This document shows positions 40,112-48,375 of a stretch of 64,000 nucleotides of DNA, one piece after another. The DNA is taken from positions 1 to 64,000 of the IMG/VR virus record IMGVR_UViG_3300041405_000148. One strand, written 5' to 3'. Made by a program: the position numbers and the translations under genes. The DNA is from a virus. Each line of letters starts with the position of its first letter. The stretch's first letter is position 1. The notes beneath the pieces were generated by a model that was given only the letters and a program-made list of their open reading frames with translations, had not been told where the DNA came from and searched no databases.

Positions 40112-41572
40112 TTAGAAATCGTAACGAGGTACGTTAACTAATGTTTTTACCACATTAACAGGATTCAGGTCTCCTGTCAACACCCCTTTCATCACTGAAG
40201 GAGAAAAACCTGACACAAGAGCTACACCTTGGTCGTTGACCTGCACAGGAGAGTTCCCTAATTGCTTAGAGTGAACGTTCCAGAACACAATCTGAGGCAT
40301 CTGATAACCCGCTACTTCATACTTCTGGCGAATCGCTTCAAAGTTAGTCACTTGAGGTGTCCGGTTATACCAGCTACCATAACCTCCTGTTGCTTGGTTG
40401 AACTCCATGTCAGAGACAATCAGGATTTTCGTAGGCATCTCATTTTCAGAAATACGATTACTGATTGCCAGGTCCAGAATCACATCGAAGGTCTTCTGAA
40501 GGTCAGTGCTGCCACCCCAAGAAGCCTGACGAACATAATTAACCTTCTGACCGATAGTCATTGAATCACTGACTTCAATGAAGTGCGGGTTGTCTTCAAA
40601 GGTGATCATCTTGTTACGGAAGACACCAGTATTTCGCTCCGCAATATACAATCCGAGAGAGATTGCGACATCCATTGCTGAAGTCTCACCTGCTACGCGG
40701 CTTTCCATTGAACTTGACACGTCAACTACCGAAATCAAACGTTCGCTTGTCCCTTCCATATAATCAGGAAGAGCTTTCCATTGTGCGTTCGATACAGTCT
40801 GATCACCGTACTTAACTGATTTAACGATATCATATGGATAAACTGCACCAGCATTAACTTTAGCAGAGCCATCGTCTTTAATCAATGCTTCTTTGTAAGC
40901 AGTATAACGATCACTGTCTACACGATTAAATAAACGCTGATAACGTGAAGCAGCCAGAGAAGGAAGCTTGCTGTAATCAATCTCTGAGTAATCTTTTCGT
41001 GACAGCTTCTGTTCCACTGTATCAGAAAGAGTAGAAAGCATCTTATTGTACTCTTGGTAACTCAGTTTCATTGCTTTAGTTAATGTCTTGGCATAAACCT
41101 TATTTGCAGATGTTGCATTTCCACGCATACGTGGCATCCACTTTGCAACTAATGCTGCACGAGATTTATCAGTCAATGCTTGAATGATAAAATCAATTGC
41201 CTCTGCCTGAACAGGTGTTCCGATAGCAGCCAGGATATCATCCCAACGACCAAGTTCTGGGATCTTGACAAGCAGACGCTTAGCCAACTCTGGATTTTGC
41301 ATTGCAATATTACGAAAAGTTTTACGGAAAATATTTCGCTCACCCATTCCACCGCGAACATCTCGTGAGTATAAAAGGATACGAACAGCTGTCTCTGCAT
41401 CCTCATCATAAGCTTTCCAAAACATATCTTCTGAAATAACAGAAGGATTGCTACGCAAAGAACCGATCTTAAAGAAAAGATCTACGTTAGCATTTAGTGA
41501 AGATTGATGAGTAACGGCACCGTTCAGCGTGACTTGAGTCTTAGTTTTGCTTGCATCAAACAGTTTGGACAT
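40112..41572 (-). CDS. Ro60-like TROVE/vWA RNA-binding protein (DUF2828-like)
   Basis: A 486-residue protein. The N-terminal TROVE-like helical repeats include AVRILLYSRDVRGGMGERNIFRKTF and LVKIPELGRWDDILAAIG, then AALVAKWMPRMRG. The C-terminal von Willebrand A domain has a MIDAS motif DVSSSMES (near residue 285) and a second metal-site region GGSTDLQKTFD. In animals and Deinococcus, Ro60/Rsr forms a ring that binds Y RNAs and misfolded or structured RNAs and works with RNases. Here it stands with its own promoter beside the tRNA and structured RNA block. It is the natural candidate partner of those RNAs (inference). Confidence 0.85.
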   Translation of the reverse strand: MSKLFDASKTKTQVTLNGAVTHQSSLNANVDLFFKIGSLRSNPSVISEDMFWKAYDEDAETAVRILLYSRDVRGGMGERNIFRKTFRNIAMQNPELAKRLLVKIPELGRWDDILAAIGTPVQAEAIDFIIQALTDKSRAALVAKWMPRMRGNATSANKVYAKTLTKAMKLSYQEYNKMLSTLSDTVEQKLSRKDYSEIDYSKLPSLAASRYQRLFNRVDSDRYTAYKEALIKDDGSAKVNAGAVYPYDIVKSVKYGDQTVSNAQWKALPDYMEGTSERLISVVDVSSSMESRVAGETSAMDVAISLGLYIAERNTGVFRNKMITFEDNPHFIEVSDSMTIGQKVNYVRQASWGGSTDLQKTFDVILDLAISNRISENEMPTKILIVSDMEFNQATGGYGSWYNRTPQVTNFEAIRQKYEVAGYQMPQIVFWNVHSKQLGNSPVQVNDQGVALVSGFSPSVMKGVLTGDLNPVNVVKTLVNVPRYDF

Positions 41573-41609
41573 ACTTGTTCTCCTTTAATTGATATTTATT
41601 TCGTTGTGG

Positions 41610-41639
41610 ATACTATCAAAAGTTATGTATGCGTGTCAA
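41610..41639 (-). promoter_or_regulatory. Promoter for Ro60-like gene
   Basis: On the minus strand TTGACA (41639-41634), an 18-base spacer, TAGTAT (41615-41610), then AGGAG before the ATG. Confidence 0.7.
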
Positions 41640-41642
41640 GCA

Positions 41643-41915
41643 TTAATCAAAACTATTTTCATAACCACCTGAATTACCCAAATACAAATCACTTACAGCT
41701 TGATGTTCATACTCTCTGTCAGAGTCCGATGTATCAAAAGCATAAGATGAGCATTTAGAGCAATAAGGTGATTCTTGTATCCCATTTTTAACATTATACG
41801 AGTTGTGATTCAACATAGAGTCACACGCTCGACATCTAAAATAAAAATTATATTTTGGTTTAGTTTCGGTTTGCGGTAAATCAATACCGTCTTGTAAGTT
41901 TTGTTTGTTTTCCAT
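41643..41915 (-). CDS. Small zinc-ribbon protein
   Basis: A 90-residue protein with CRACDSML and CSKCSSYAF, two CxxC pairs 25 residues apart, a likely zinc ribbon. The C terminus is acidic and Tyr-rich. Function unknown. A promoter with a spacer inverted repeat precedes it. Confidence 0.6.
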   Translation of the reverse strand: MENKQNLQDGIDLPQTETKPKYNFYFRCRACDSMLNHNSYNVKNGIQESPYCSKCSSYAFDTSDSDREYEHQAVSDLYLGNSGGYENSFD

Positions 41916-41952
41916 TTAAGTTCCATAAAAAGGTTGAATTAATCTCCTCTTT

Positions 41953-41982
41953 ATGATAAACCAAAACACATCCTTGTGTCAA
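41953..41982 (-). promoter_or_regulatory. Promoter with operator-like inverted repeat
   Basis: On the minus strand TTGACA (41982-41977), 18-base spacer, TATCAT (41958-41953). The spacer begins with ACACA AGGA TGTGT, an inverted repeat touching the -35, a possible operator. Confidence 0.65.
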
Positions 41983-42079
41983 TTAACCAAAATTTTACTT
42001 GCTATTTATAAAAGAATTCCTTTCCTCAACAGAGATTGTTGAAAAATAAAATTTAAATAAATCTCTCAACGTACCTCCA

Positions 42080-43780
42080 TTAAAGATATTTTTTAATCTC
42101 TTGTGAGACATTCTCACGGATCTCAACCAGACTCTGTTTACGAACAAGCTGACCATCTTTGAAAACAATCGCAAGTTCATTCTCCGGTGCAGAAATATCT
42201 TCGAATGACAAACCATCTACCAGAAGATAATCTCCCTCAGAGTCTTTAACTACATTTAGGAAACCTTTAGCTGATTTCTTTTTAACATCCGTTTTAGGTT
42301 CTTTGCTTACCAAGATCTCTTCACCATCAATGATAGAGCCTGTTGCTTTACAAGCAAAACCGAATGTGTCACGGGTACTGTAGTTGTAAGTATAACTACC
42401 GATACCGAATACAATGTTGCTTGATGCAAAGCCTTTTGCTTCCAGGCGTTCAAAGATCTCAGTTGCGCGTTTCAAGGTGATTGAATCACCATAGATAACA
42501 CCTACATGTGTGTCCAGAACTTTGTAACCTTTGGAGTTAACTTCACCACCAAAGATTCCCCAAAGCACTTCAACAGAACCTTTTGCTTCATGTTCAGGGA
42601 TTTCATAATCATAATCTGAATCTTCTGGTTCAGGGCAAGCAATAAACTTACCTTCATCTTGAATGAAGAAAGCTTCCCAAGATGAAATTGCATCAACATC
42701 CCAAGTGTTAAGTTCTTCTCTGGAACTTACTTCAACATAATTGTAACCTGCAACAACTTTAACTGGATCACCAGAGTCAGGACGGAATACCAGACGACCT
42801 TCACGAGCCATGATCTCCTCTTTCAGTGCAGGCGCAATCTCAGTCAGAACACTCCAGTAATCATAGCTGTCAGCAACATAAGATGCAAATCCATTTGGAT
42901 AAATCTGAGTAATGTAACTTTTTAAAAATGATTCTTCAGCCATGTGACGTTTAACATCAATTGACCATTCAGTTTTTGCTCCTGGAATCGTAGCTTCAGC
43001 TTTAGCAATAATAGCGCCAATATTGGTTGTTGCAACAGAATGCTCAGAAGCTGGGATTGAACCTGCCACAAAAGTTTCTTCACCATCGTAAAAATCTTCA
43101 GCGTACTGGATTGCCAGAACAGTATCAGTACCTTTGAAGCTCAGGATGTGACCGAAGCTTGAGCCATAACCGTCATAAATGCCAGATAGACCACGGAATG
43201 CAAAGTCATGACCCTGGAAGTCAACATGTAGATTGTTGTCACAGGTTTTCTCAGCGTAACGTTCAAACAACAGACGGTAGTTAAAAGCTGTAGTTGCGTT
43301 AGTGATGACTTTCCAAGTTTCTGCTGAAAGTGCAGACTCAAAATAATTTGTCAGCCATGCAAAGCGATCATCTGTGTTGTGAACAGTGTAAATTGGAACT
43401 TGAATTGGACACAGTGTACCTTCTGGAAGACAACGGATTTCCAAAGGCAGATATCCCAGATCGTGAAGTTCTTCAATATGTGTAACATCCAGGTCTACGT
43501 TCAGAGATTTATCTACCAAACGTTTGTACTGAGAAACAACTTTGTCTTTGGCTTGGTTAAAGAAACCTTCGTTCCACATATCCATAATAAATGATTGAAC
43601 AACACCTTGTACACCTGCTACCAGGACCGCATGCGGGGCATCAGGAACATAATGTTGAAAAAGTTTATCAGCCCGTGGAGTAAAGTTACTGAAAATCAAA
43701 GTTGTCAGTGGGTTATACTGGTTAATATGCCCGATCTTGTAAAAGTCCGTTGAAAACAGTGGGTTAGGTTTACGGCTCAT
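42080..43780 (-). CDS. NAMPT-like transferase (NadV / Namat)
   Basis: About 566 residues. It begins MSRKPNPLFSTDFYKIGHINQYNP and has the phosphoribosyltransferase-type core with DFQGHDFAFRG, ATTNIGA, YVADSYDYWSVL, LVFRPDSGDPVKV, LDTHVGVIYGDSITL and SSNIVFGIGSYTYNYSTRDTFGFACKAT. This is the nicotinamide phosphoribosyltransferase family. Next to a PRPP-synthetase-like gene, it matches the NARP1 pair reported in phages, in which this enzyme (Namat) joins nicotinamide to ADP-ribose pyrophosphate to remake NAD+. A plain NMN-forming NadV is the alternative. Confidence 0.85.
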   Translation of the reverse strand: MSRKPNPLFSTDFYKIGHINQYNPLTTLIFSNFTPRADKLFQHYVPDAPHAVLVAGVQGVVQSFIMDMWNEGFFNQAKDKVVSQYKRLVDKSLNVDLDVTHIEELHDLGYLPLEIRCLPEGTLCPIQVPIYTVHNTDDRFAWLTNYFESALSAETWKVITNATTAFNYRLLFERYAEKTCDNNLHVDFQGHDFAFRGLSGIYDGYGSSFGHILSFKGTDTVLAIQYAEDFYDGEETFVAGSIPASEHSVATTNIGAIIAKAEATIPGAKTEWSIDVKRHMAEESFLKSYITQIYPNGFASYVADSYDYWSVLTEIAPALKEEIMAREGRLVFRPDSGDPVKVVAGYNYVEVSSREELNTWDVDAISSWEAFFIQDEGKFIACPEPEDSDYDYEIPEHEAKGSVEVLWGIFGGEVNSKGYKVLDTHVGVIYGDSITLKRATEIFERLEAKGFASSNIVFGIGSYTYNYSTRDTFGFACKATGSIIDGEEILVSKEPKTDVKKKSAKGFLNVVKDSEGDYLLVDGLSFEDISAPENELAIVFKDGQLVRKQSLVEIRENVSQEIKKYL

Positions 43781-43831
43781 CATTAAACTCCTTATATAAA
43801 GTGGTCTTTGACCCCTTAAACAGTTTTAAAA

Positions 43832-44698
43832 TTAATTGGAAGAAGGTACGTCTTTCAGGATACTTTTTGTATTACGACCTTCAACATTGAAAGACCATGT
43901 GTTTCGGCTGTAAACATTATCGATCACACCATCAAAGATGTCAACACCTTTACTGAAAATTCCGTGTGTGATGTAAAGATCTACCTGAACTGCACCTTTC
44001 TCACGAAGTGCTTTAGCCAATGGGATGAACGTACCCCCAGCGTCGATCAGATCATCTACAATAAGAACTTTGCGACCATTAACATCATCATACACTTTAG
44101 TCTCAATGATTTTTCCATCTTTTGTATCACGAATTTTATCTGCTTTGATAATATCAACACCACCCAATGCCTGAGAAAGTTTCAGAACTTTCTTCTGAGA
44201 CCCTGCGTCAGGTGAGACCAGAGCAATATTTTCACTCTTAATATGGTCACCAAGCAGAGCAACAACAATCTCATGCTGAGACCGAGATGCAACATTATCA
44301 ATAAGCGCCGGGGAAACATCTGAGTGAGGGTCTTCCACCAAGACACGATTGAATCCAGCGGTGTTCAGAAGTGTTGCATAAACAGCTGCTGATAAAGCTT
44401 CACCTTCTTCACAAGCTCTGTCCTGACGAGCTGCTGGAATGTAAGGCATTTCCAGCAGCAGGCTACTTGAACCCGGAAGGAAAGCAGGTAGACGTTTAAT
44501 CGCGTCAGCTAAGAGTAAAGTCGTAAGAAAACTCTCTGCTGAAGTAATGTATGCATAAATGTTAGCAGATGAGATAAGCTCATCAATCTCAGAAACATTT
44601 TTGATCTTCACATGACACTCGCCACCTGAAAATGTGAACATATCCAGTTCAAGGGTGATCTCTTTACCTGTAGCTGTTATAATCACTGACTTAATCAT
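43832..44698 (-). CDS. PRPP-synthetase-like enzyme (Prs / Adps)
   Basis: A 288-residue protein. It contains EMPYIPAARQDRACEEGEALSA (flag/ATP region), VLVEDPHSD, ALVSPDAGSQKKV and the PRPP-binding loop VLIVDDLIDAGGTF. It belongs to the ribose-phosphate pyrophosphokinase family. In NARP1 the homologous enzyme (Adps) pyrophosphorylates ADP-ribose instead of ribose-5-phosphate. It lies eight bases after the PcfJ-like gene and 50 bases before the NAMPT-like gene in one operon. Confidence 0.85.
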   Translation of the reverse strand: MIKSVIITATGKEITLELDMFTFSGGECHVKIKNVSEIDELISSANIYAYITSAESFLTTLLLADAIKRLPAFLPGSSSLLLEMPYIPAARQDRACEEGEALSAAVYATLLNTAGFNRVLVEDPHSDVSPALIDNVASRSQHEIVVALLGDHIKSENIALVSPDAGSQKKVLKLSQALGGVDIIKADKIRDTKDGKIIETKVYDDVNGRKVLIVDDLIDAGGTFIPLAKALREKGAVQVDLYITHGIFSKGVDIFDGVIDNVYSRNTWSFNVEGRNTKSILKDVPSSN

Positions 44699-44706
44699 AA
44701 TTTCTC

Positions 44707-46206
44707 CTATTTAAAATAATAATCGTAAACTGACTTGTATGAAAGTGGATCATACGGATTAAACTTCAGCATGTCAACAGGAAATTCAATTCCATGCAGG
44801 TATCCAGGGTTTTCTTCAATGATCTTAAACAGCTCTAGGTCATGGTCACAAACAAAGTCAACCCCGTTTAGTCTTGAGATAATCAGGTCTGCTAAGAAAA
44901 CCTGCATCATATCTTGAATTTTTCCATTTGCAAAAGAATAATGTTGATCGAACTCCCAAGTTGGGACTACTTTTAAGCTAGTTGGAGCAACTTCCTCAGA
45001 ACTTTCAACAACCAGATCCTCAAAACACGTAACATGCCTTGAACTTCTTCCTTTGTTCAGACCTAACGTTGAGACTCTTTTCCCATCTTTCTTTATTGAG
45101 TACACAAGGTATTCACCCTGAGCAACATTACCTGCATAGCTGCCTACACAATGGCGCATCTCAACACCCTCTTGGTGGATCGCATACCGAGAGTCTAACA
45201 ACTCAATTTCGTAACTGCCAACTTTGAGATATTTATCCTCAATAGAGTCAAGACATTTGATAGGTTCTGGTGAATACATTTGTTCATTTATCTTCTGTGT
45301 AAACAAATCATGCACCTTTTCAAAACTGTCAATGTCATATTTCCAAATGTTAAACTTAACTCCCAGTTGGTCTGCCATACGTTTTGTATCGATGATTTTT
45401 GTCATCTTGTTCCTTGCTATACGAATAACAGCACTAGTAACATGACACATCGGGACGGATGAAATTATATTTTTATTAACAAAATCATAACCATAATCAG
45501 ATTTCCAATATTTCCTAAAATGCATAAAAAGTTTATTTGCAAGCAATGTGCTTGGAATTTTCTCTAATTCTAAAAGGATCTCTCTGAGTCCATCATCTAA
45601 ACTAGATAAACCTAAAGAAAAACAATCAGTATAATCATCCAAAGCTTTTACAAGCAAATTATTTCTATGGAAGCTGTTTTTGCACAACCTCTTCCAGAGA
45701 GACTTACCAAAGTTATCTCTTAACTCTTTTGGATTTTTCTTCATACAAAAAACCCAAGGAAGAATGTTTTTTAAATTGTCATTTAGTGTCTCACGAAGAA
45801 GAGGTTCAGTTTTAACTACATCCTGGAATCTTCCCGCTGAGACCATCCCTCCACGACCTCGTGCAAGGAGATCAACAAGGTCTAACCTTGGTTGGACTTT
45901 AGTATAAAATTCAGCTGCATTCCAAAGCTTAAGAGCTTTTGAAGGAGTACAACCAAGGATCTCTGAACACTTCTGATAAAAATTTTTGTGATAAAGTTTA
46001 CGATCAGCTTGCTCTTGAGCATACACATGAGCATCTCGAAACTGTTCTTTGCTTAGTACTCTTGATAAAAAATCATTCAGCAATGGTGACCCACCTCTAA
46101 CTCTGTGCGGAAACCTGTTTTTCGTGAAGAACACAACATTGTCCGCACTTGAACTCATCTTACCAAAGCTAACCTTGCCTTCTTCTGAAACTCTTAGATT
46201 GATCAT
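44707..46206 (-). CDS. PcfJ-like protein
   Basis: A 499-residue protein. The long N-terminal part is not recognised. The C-terminal third has the PcfJ-like signature 'RYAIHQEGVEMRHCVGSYAGNVAQGEYLVYSIKKDGKRVSTLGL', with the HCV..Y motif. PcfJ-like proteins occur on conjugative plasmids and phages; function is unknown. It is the first gene of the operon that carries the NAD-related pair. Confidence 0.7.
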   Translation of the reverse strand: MINLRVSEEGKVSFGKMSSSADNVVFFTKNRFPHRVRGGSPLLNDFLSRVLSKEQFRDAHVYAQEQADRKLYHKNFYQKCSEILGCTPSKALKLWNAAEFYTKVQPRLDLVDLLARGRGGMVSAGRFQDVVKTEPLLRETLNDNLKNILPWVFCMKKNPKELRDNFGKSLWKRLCKNSFHRNNLLVKALDDYTDCFSLGLSSLDDGLREILLELEKIPSTLLANKLFMHFRKYWKSDYGYDFVNKNIISSVPMCHVTSAVIRIARNKMTKIIDTKRMADQLGVKFNIWKYDIDSFEKVHDLFTQKINEQMYSPEPIKCLDSIEDKYLKVGSYEIELLDSRYAIHQEGVEMRHCVGSYAGNVAQGEYLVYSIKKDGKRVSTLGLNKGRSSRHVTCFEDLVVESSEEVAPTSLKVVPTWEFDQHYSFANGKIQDMMQVFLADLIISRLNGVDFVCDHDLELFKIIEENPGYLHGIEFPVDMLKFNPYDPLSYKSVYDYYFK

Positions 46207-46245
46207 TTTTTCTCCTATGTAATTTAATTCTACTTAACCTAAAAT

Positions 46246-46274
46246 ATACTACCAAACCACCTACACCTTGTCTA
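46246..46274 (-). promoter_or_regulatory. Promoter for PcfJ-like/NAD operon
   Basis: On the minus strand TAGACA (46274-46269), a 17-base spacer and TAGTAT (46251-46246), followed by TTTTAGG. Confidence 0.6.
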
Positions 46275-46309
46275 GAACCTGGCACATTGAAATTTACAAC
46301 AAAAAAGAC

Positions 46310-46338
46310 TTGACAAAATAAATTTTTGTGTTATTTTA
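46310..46338 (+). promoter_or_regulatory. Plus-strand promoter reading into a hairpin
   Basis: TTGACA (46310-46315) with TATTTT after 16 bases (46332-46337). Transcription would start just before the hairpin at 46347. Confidence 0.6.
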
Positions 46339-46346
46339 AAGATCTT

Positions 46347-46398
46347 TATAGAACATGAACGGAGGTCGAAGACCGGAGTGAATGTTCTATTTCTTTTT
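46347..46398 (+). ncRNA. Short promoter-proximal hairpin RNA or attenuator
   Basis: A perfect 9-bp stem ATAGAACAT / ATGTTCTAT encloses a 25-base loop with GGTC GAA GACC, and is followed by TTCTTTTTG. Placed at the expected start of the promoter at 46310, it would give an RNA of about 50 bases ending at this terminator. No ORF follows for 560 bases on this strand. Confidence 0.55.
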
Positions 46399-46561
46399 GT
46401 TTTTATTCTTTTTGGTTTTGTTTTTTATTAAGTTATTTAATAAATTATTATAAAACGTAGTGACTAATAATTTATATGTGTTTGTTTTTAAAAATTTATA
46501 TACTAGATATAACATAGATCTCTATAGTAAAAACCTTAGGTTAAGTGTTCTCGATCTAGAG
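46399..46561. other. AT-rich intergenic segment, nothing assignable
   Basis: T-rich then AT-rich sequence without an ORF on either strand. It includes the short palindrome AACC TTA GGTT near 46527. I see no tRNA, terminator or repeat array. Confidence 0.5.
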
Positions 46562-46822
46562 TTAGTACTCTGCTTTCTGAGTTTCCATAGGATTGTAGAT
46601 ACCATAACACATGTGATCATACAACACTGGCATATCTACCTCAGTCATCAAGACAACTCCCCACCTGTCCTCCTTTTCCACATCCTCTATGCGGATACCT
46701 TCACTCTTGTGTTTATGGAACTCACTCACATTACCACCTGTAAAATCAGACTTAGGTGTTAAGTCAGCTCTTCTCTCTTGCAAACTAAAAATTAACTTCA
46801 AAATGTTAGATTTCTTTTTCAT
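46562..46822 (-). CDS. Hypothetical 86-residue protein
   Basis: Charged protein MKKKSNILKLIFSLQERRADL with a beta-rich C terminus (EDRWGVVLMTEVDMPVLYDHMCYGIYNP). AGGAGG precedes its ATG, so I rejected a longer TTG-started reading. It has a promoter back-to-back with that of the plus-strand operon. Function unknown. Confidence 0.65.
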   Translation of the reverse strand: MKKKSNILKLIFSLQERRADLTPKSDFTGGNVSEFHKHKSEGIRIEDVEKEDRWGVVLMTEVDMPVLYDHMCYGIYNPMETQKAEY

Positions 46823-46845
46823 AATTCCTCCTGATAAGAATAGTG

Positions 46846-46876
46846 CTAAGATATACCAAGCATAAAAGCCTGTCAA
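46846..46876 (-). promoter_or_regulatory. Leftward half of divergent promoter pair
   Basis: On the minus strand TTGACA (about 46876-46871), about 17 bases, TATCTT. The -35 lies about 15 bases from the -35 of the rightward operon promoter, so one regulator could control both. Confidence 0.55.
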
Positions 46877-46891
46877 ACTCTTTCTGAGGGC

Positions 46892-46920
46892 TTGACAAAG
46901 TAAACCTAAGCGATGATACT
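46892..46920 (+). promoter_or_regulatory. Promoter of the rightward operon
   Basis: TTGACA (46892-46897), 17-base spacer, GATACT (46915-46920) with an extended TGAT before it. It precedes the first gene of a chain of closely packed plus-strand genes. Confidence 0.7.
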
Positions 46921-46965
46921 CCTGAATCAAGAAAACGTCTTAGAATGCGAAACAGGAGGTCTCAG

Positions 46966-47157
46966 ATGGGTATAAAGAAGCGTAACAGGATGCGGAACCA
47001 AGAATCTGACAAATCCTTGTGGTGGTGTGGTTGTGATCGTGAGTTGACAAGTGATGTGAACGTGTGTAGGATGTGTGGACAGAAACGTAAGCATCTCAAT
47101 AAAAAGTTGAAGAATGCAAATTTTGATGAAAAGACGGAGTTAGATTTAGATGACTGA
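46966..47157 (+). CDS. Small zinc-ribbon-like protein
   Basis: A 63-residue basic protein with CGC and CRMCGQKRK, likely binding zinc, and an acidic tail. AGGAGG lies nine bases before the ATG. First gene of the operon; overlaps the next by eight bases. Possibly a regulator, function unknown. Confidence 0.6.
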   Translation: MGIKKRNRMRNQESDKSLWWCGCDRELTSDVNVCRMCGQKRKHLNKKLKNANFDEKTELDLDD

Positions 47158-47455
47158 ATTTGAGACTATCATGGAAGCCAATACAAAACCTGCGCGTACA
47201 CGCCGTAAACCGCCTATGGAGCCAAAAGAACGTTTATTCCTTGATAGGGTACGGGATGTGAGGTTATCGCTTCTGGATGGCTTACAAACGCTTGTGGTGG
47301 TGTCTCATCATAGAGCTTTTGAAGATATCTTTGTGCAATACACACCTTCAATGAAGCTCTATGCAAAAAAGAGCACTTTAGTGATAAAAACTATTGACGA
47401 AGTGACAGCAGAAGATTTAGACTCATGGAACTTCATTGAACTGGATAAGGATTAA
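47150..47455 (+). CDS. Hypothetical 101-residue protein
   Basis: Proline/arginine-rich N terminus (TKPARTRRKPPMEPKERLFLDRV) and a beta-rich C-terminal half. Translationally coupled to its neighbours. No family recognised. Confidence 0.6.
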   Translation: MTEFETIMEANTKPARTRRKPPMEPKERLFLDRVRDVRLSLLDGLQTLVVVSHHRAFEDIFVQYTPSMKLYAKKSTLVIKTIDEVTAEDLDSWNFIELDKD

Positions 47456-47457
47456 TC

Positions 47458-47757
47458 ATGAAAGAAAATTTTTTGCAACATCAAATTGGGTTCATTCAAG
47501 AGACAGTGAAAACGTTGTCTGAGTTCTTTGAGGAACCAGTAACAGTAGAATTTTTGGATTATCATCTCTTTGCTGTAGCTGTTTTTGATTGTGATTCAGA
47601 CCAGATGATCTCTGTTGTTAAGAAGAGGTTGTTTAATTGGCAACTGGAGAACACACCACATTGGAATGAGAAACTTATTAGGATCACAGATCAGGAGGGT
47701 AAATGTCTCTTAGATTCGACGGCCCAGAGCCAACAAATTATGATTTTACAGTTCTAA
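47458..47757 (+). CDS. Hypothetical 99-residue protein
   Basis: Mixed alpha/beta protein with helix HQIGFIQETVKTLSEFFEEP and strand-rich LFAVAVFDCDSDQMISVVKKRLF. Its last 55 bases overlap the next gene. No family recognised. Confidence 0.6.
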   Translation: MKENFLQHQIGFIQETVKTLSEFFEEPVTVEFLDYHLFAVAVFDCDSDQMISVVKKRLFNWQLENTPHWNEKLIRITDQEGKCLLDSTAQSQQIMILQF

Positions 47758-47993
47758 CAGAGATCTTAGAGGAAGATTATGCTGGCGTTCGTAGTACATA
47801 CGACATCCTGGTAGAACTCCTACAAGACCTTCCACCAGAGAAGAAATTAGCTTTTAGTATAGTTCATACACATTTGCAAGAAGCTAAAATGGCTTTGGAG
47901 ATTGCAAGCAAAGAACTTTATGATGTAAACTTTAGTTTAAACAATCACATAGACTACAAATGGGAGGCTGATGATGACAACAAAGAAAGTTAA
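47703..47993 (+). CDS. Hypothetical 96-residue helical protein
   Basis: Acidic helical protein (FTVLTEILEEDYAGVRSTYDILVELLQDLPPEKKLAFSIV). GGAGGG precedes the ATG. Function unknown. Confidence 0.6.
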   Translation: MSLRFDGPEPTNYDFTVLTEILEEDYAGVRSTYDILVELLQDLPPEKKLAFSIVHTHLQEAKMALEIASKELYDVNFSLNNHIDYKWEADDDNKES

Positions 47994-48375
47994 AGATCTA
48001 AGAGGTAAAGAACTTGATATGGCTATGGCGATTGCGCTTGGTTTTGAAATGAAGTTATCAGCCTTTGGTACGTGGCGCTGGTATACCTTTGGAAATGAAA
48101 AATACCCAGCTTTTTACAATAGTGACGTGGAAAATTTTCATCCAACAAAAGATTGGAAGTTTATGGGAACACTCATTGATGAGCATGGTATTGAATTTAA
48201 GTGGGTTTCAGATGCGACAGTGGAATGTTATTCCCATACTTTAACTGAGTATCATGCTGTTGGTCATTCACATCTGGAAGCGGCATGTAGATTACTTGTG
48301 CTCAGCTTTGTTGGTGAAGAGATTGAGATCCCTGTGGAGGTTATGGAGGCTTACAATGGCAAAAGCACCAGCTAA
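47974..48375 (+). CDS. NinX-like protein (DUF2591)
   Basis: A 133-residue protein. VKDLRGKELDMAMAIALGFE at the start and HSHLEAACRLLVLSFVGEEIEIP near the end match DUF2591/NinX proteins of lambdoid and other phages, whose function is unknown. I used the second of two adjacent ATGs. Confidence 0.7.
   Translation: MTTKKVKDLRGKELDMAMAIALGFEMKLSAFGTWRWYTFGNEKYPAFYNSDVENFHPTKDWKFMGTLIDEHGIEFKWVSDATVECYSHTLTEYHAVGHSHLEAACRLLVLSFVGEEIEIPVEVMEAYNGKSTS

Noticed and set aside
46562-46930. Longer 122-residue version of the leftward gene starting at TTG
   Set aside because: The extension covers the divergent promoters, and AGGAGG directly precedes the inner ATG.
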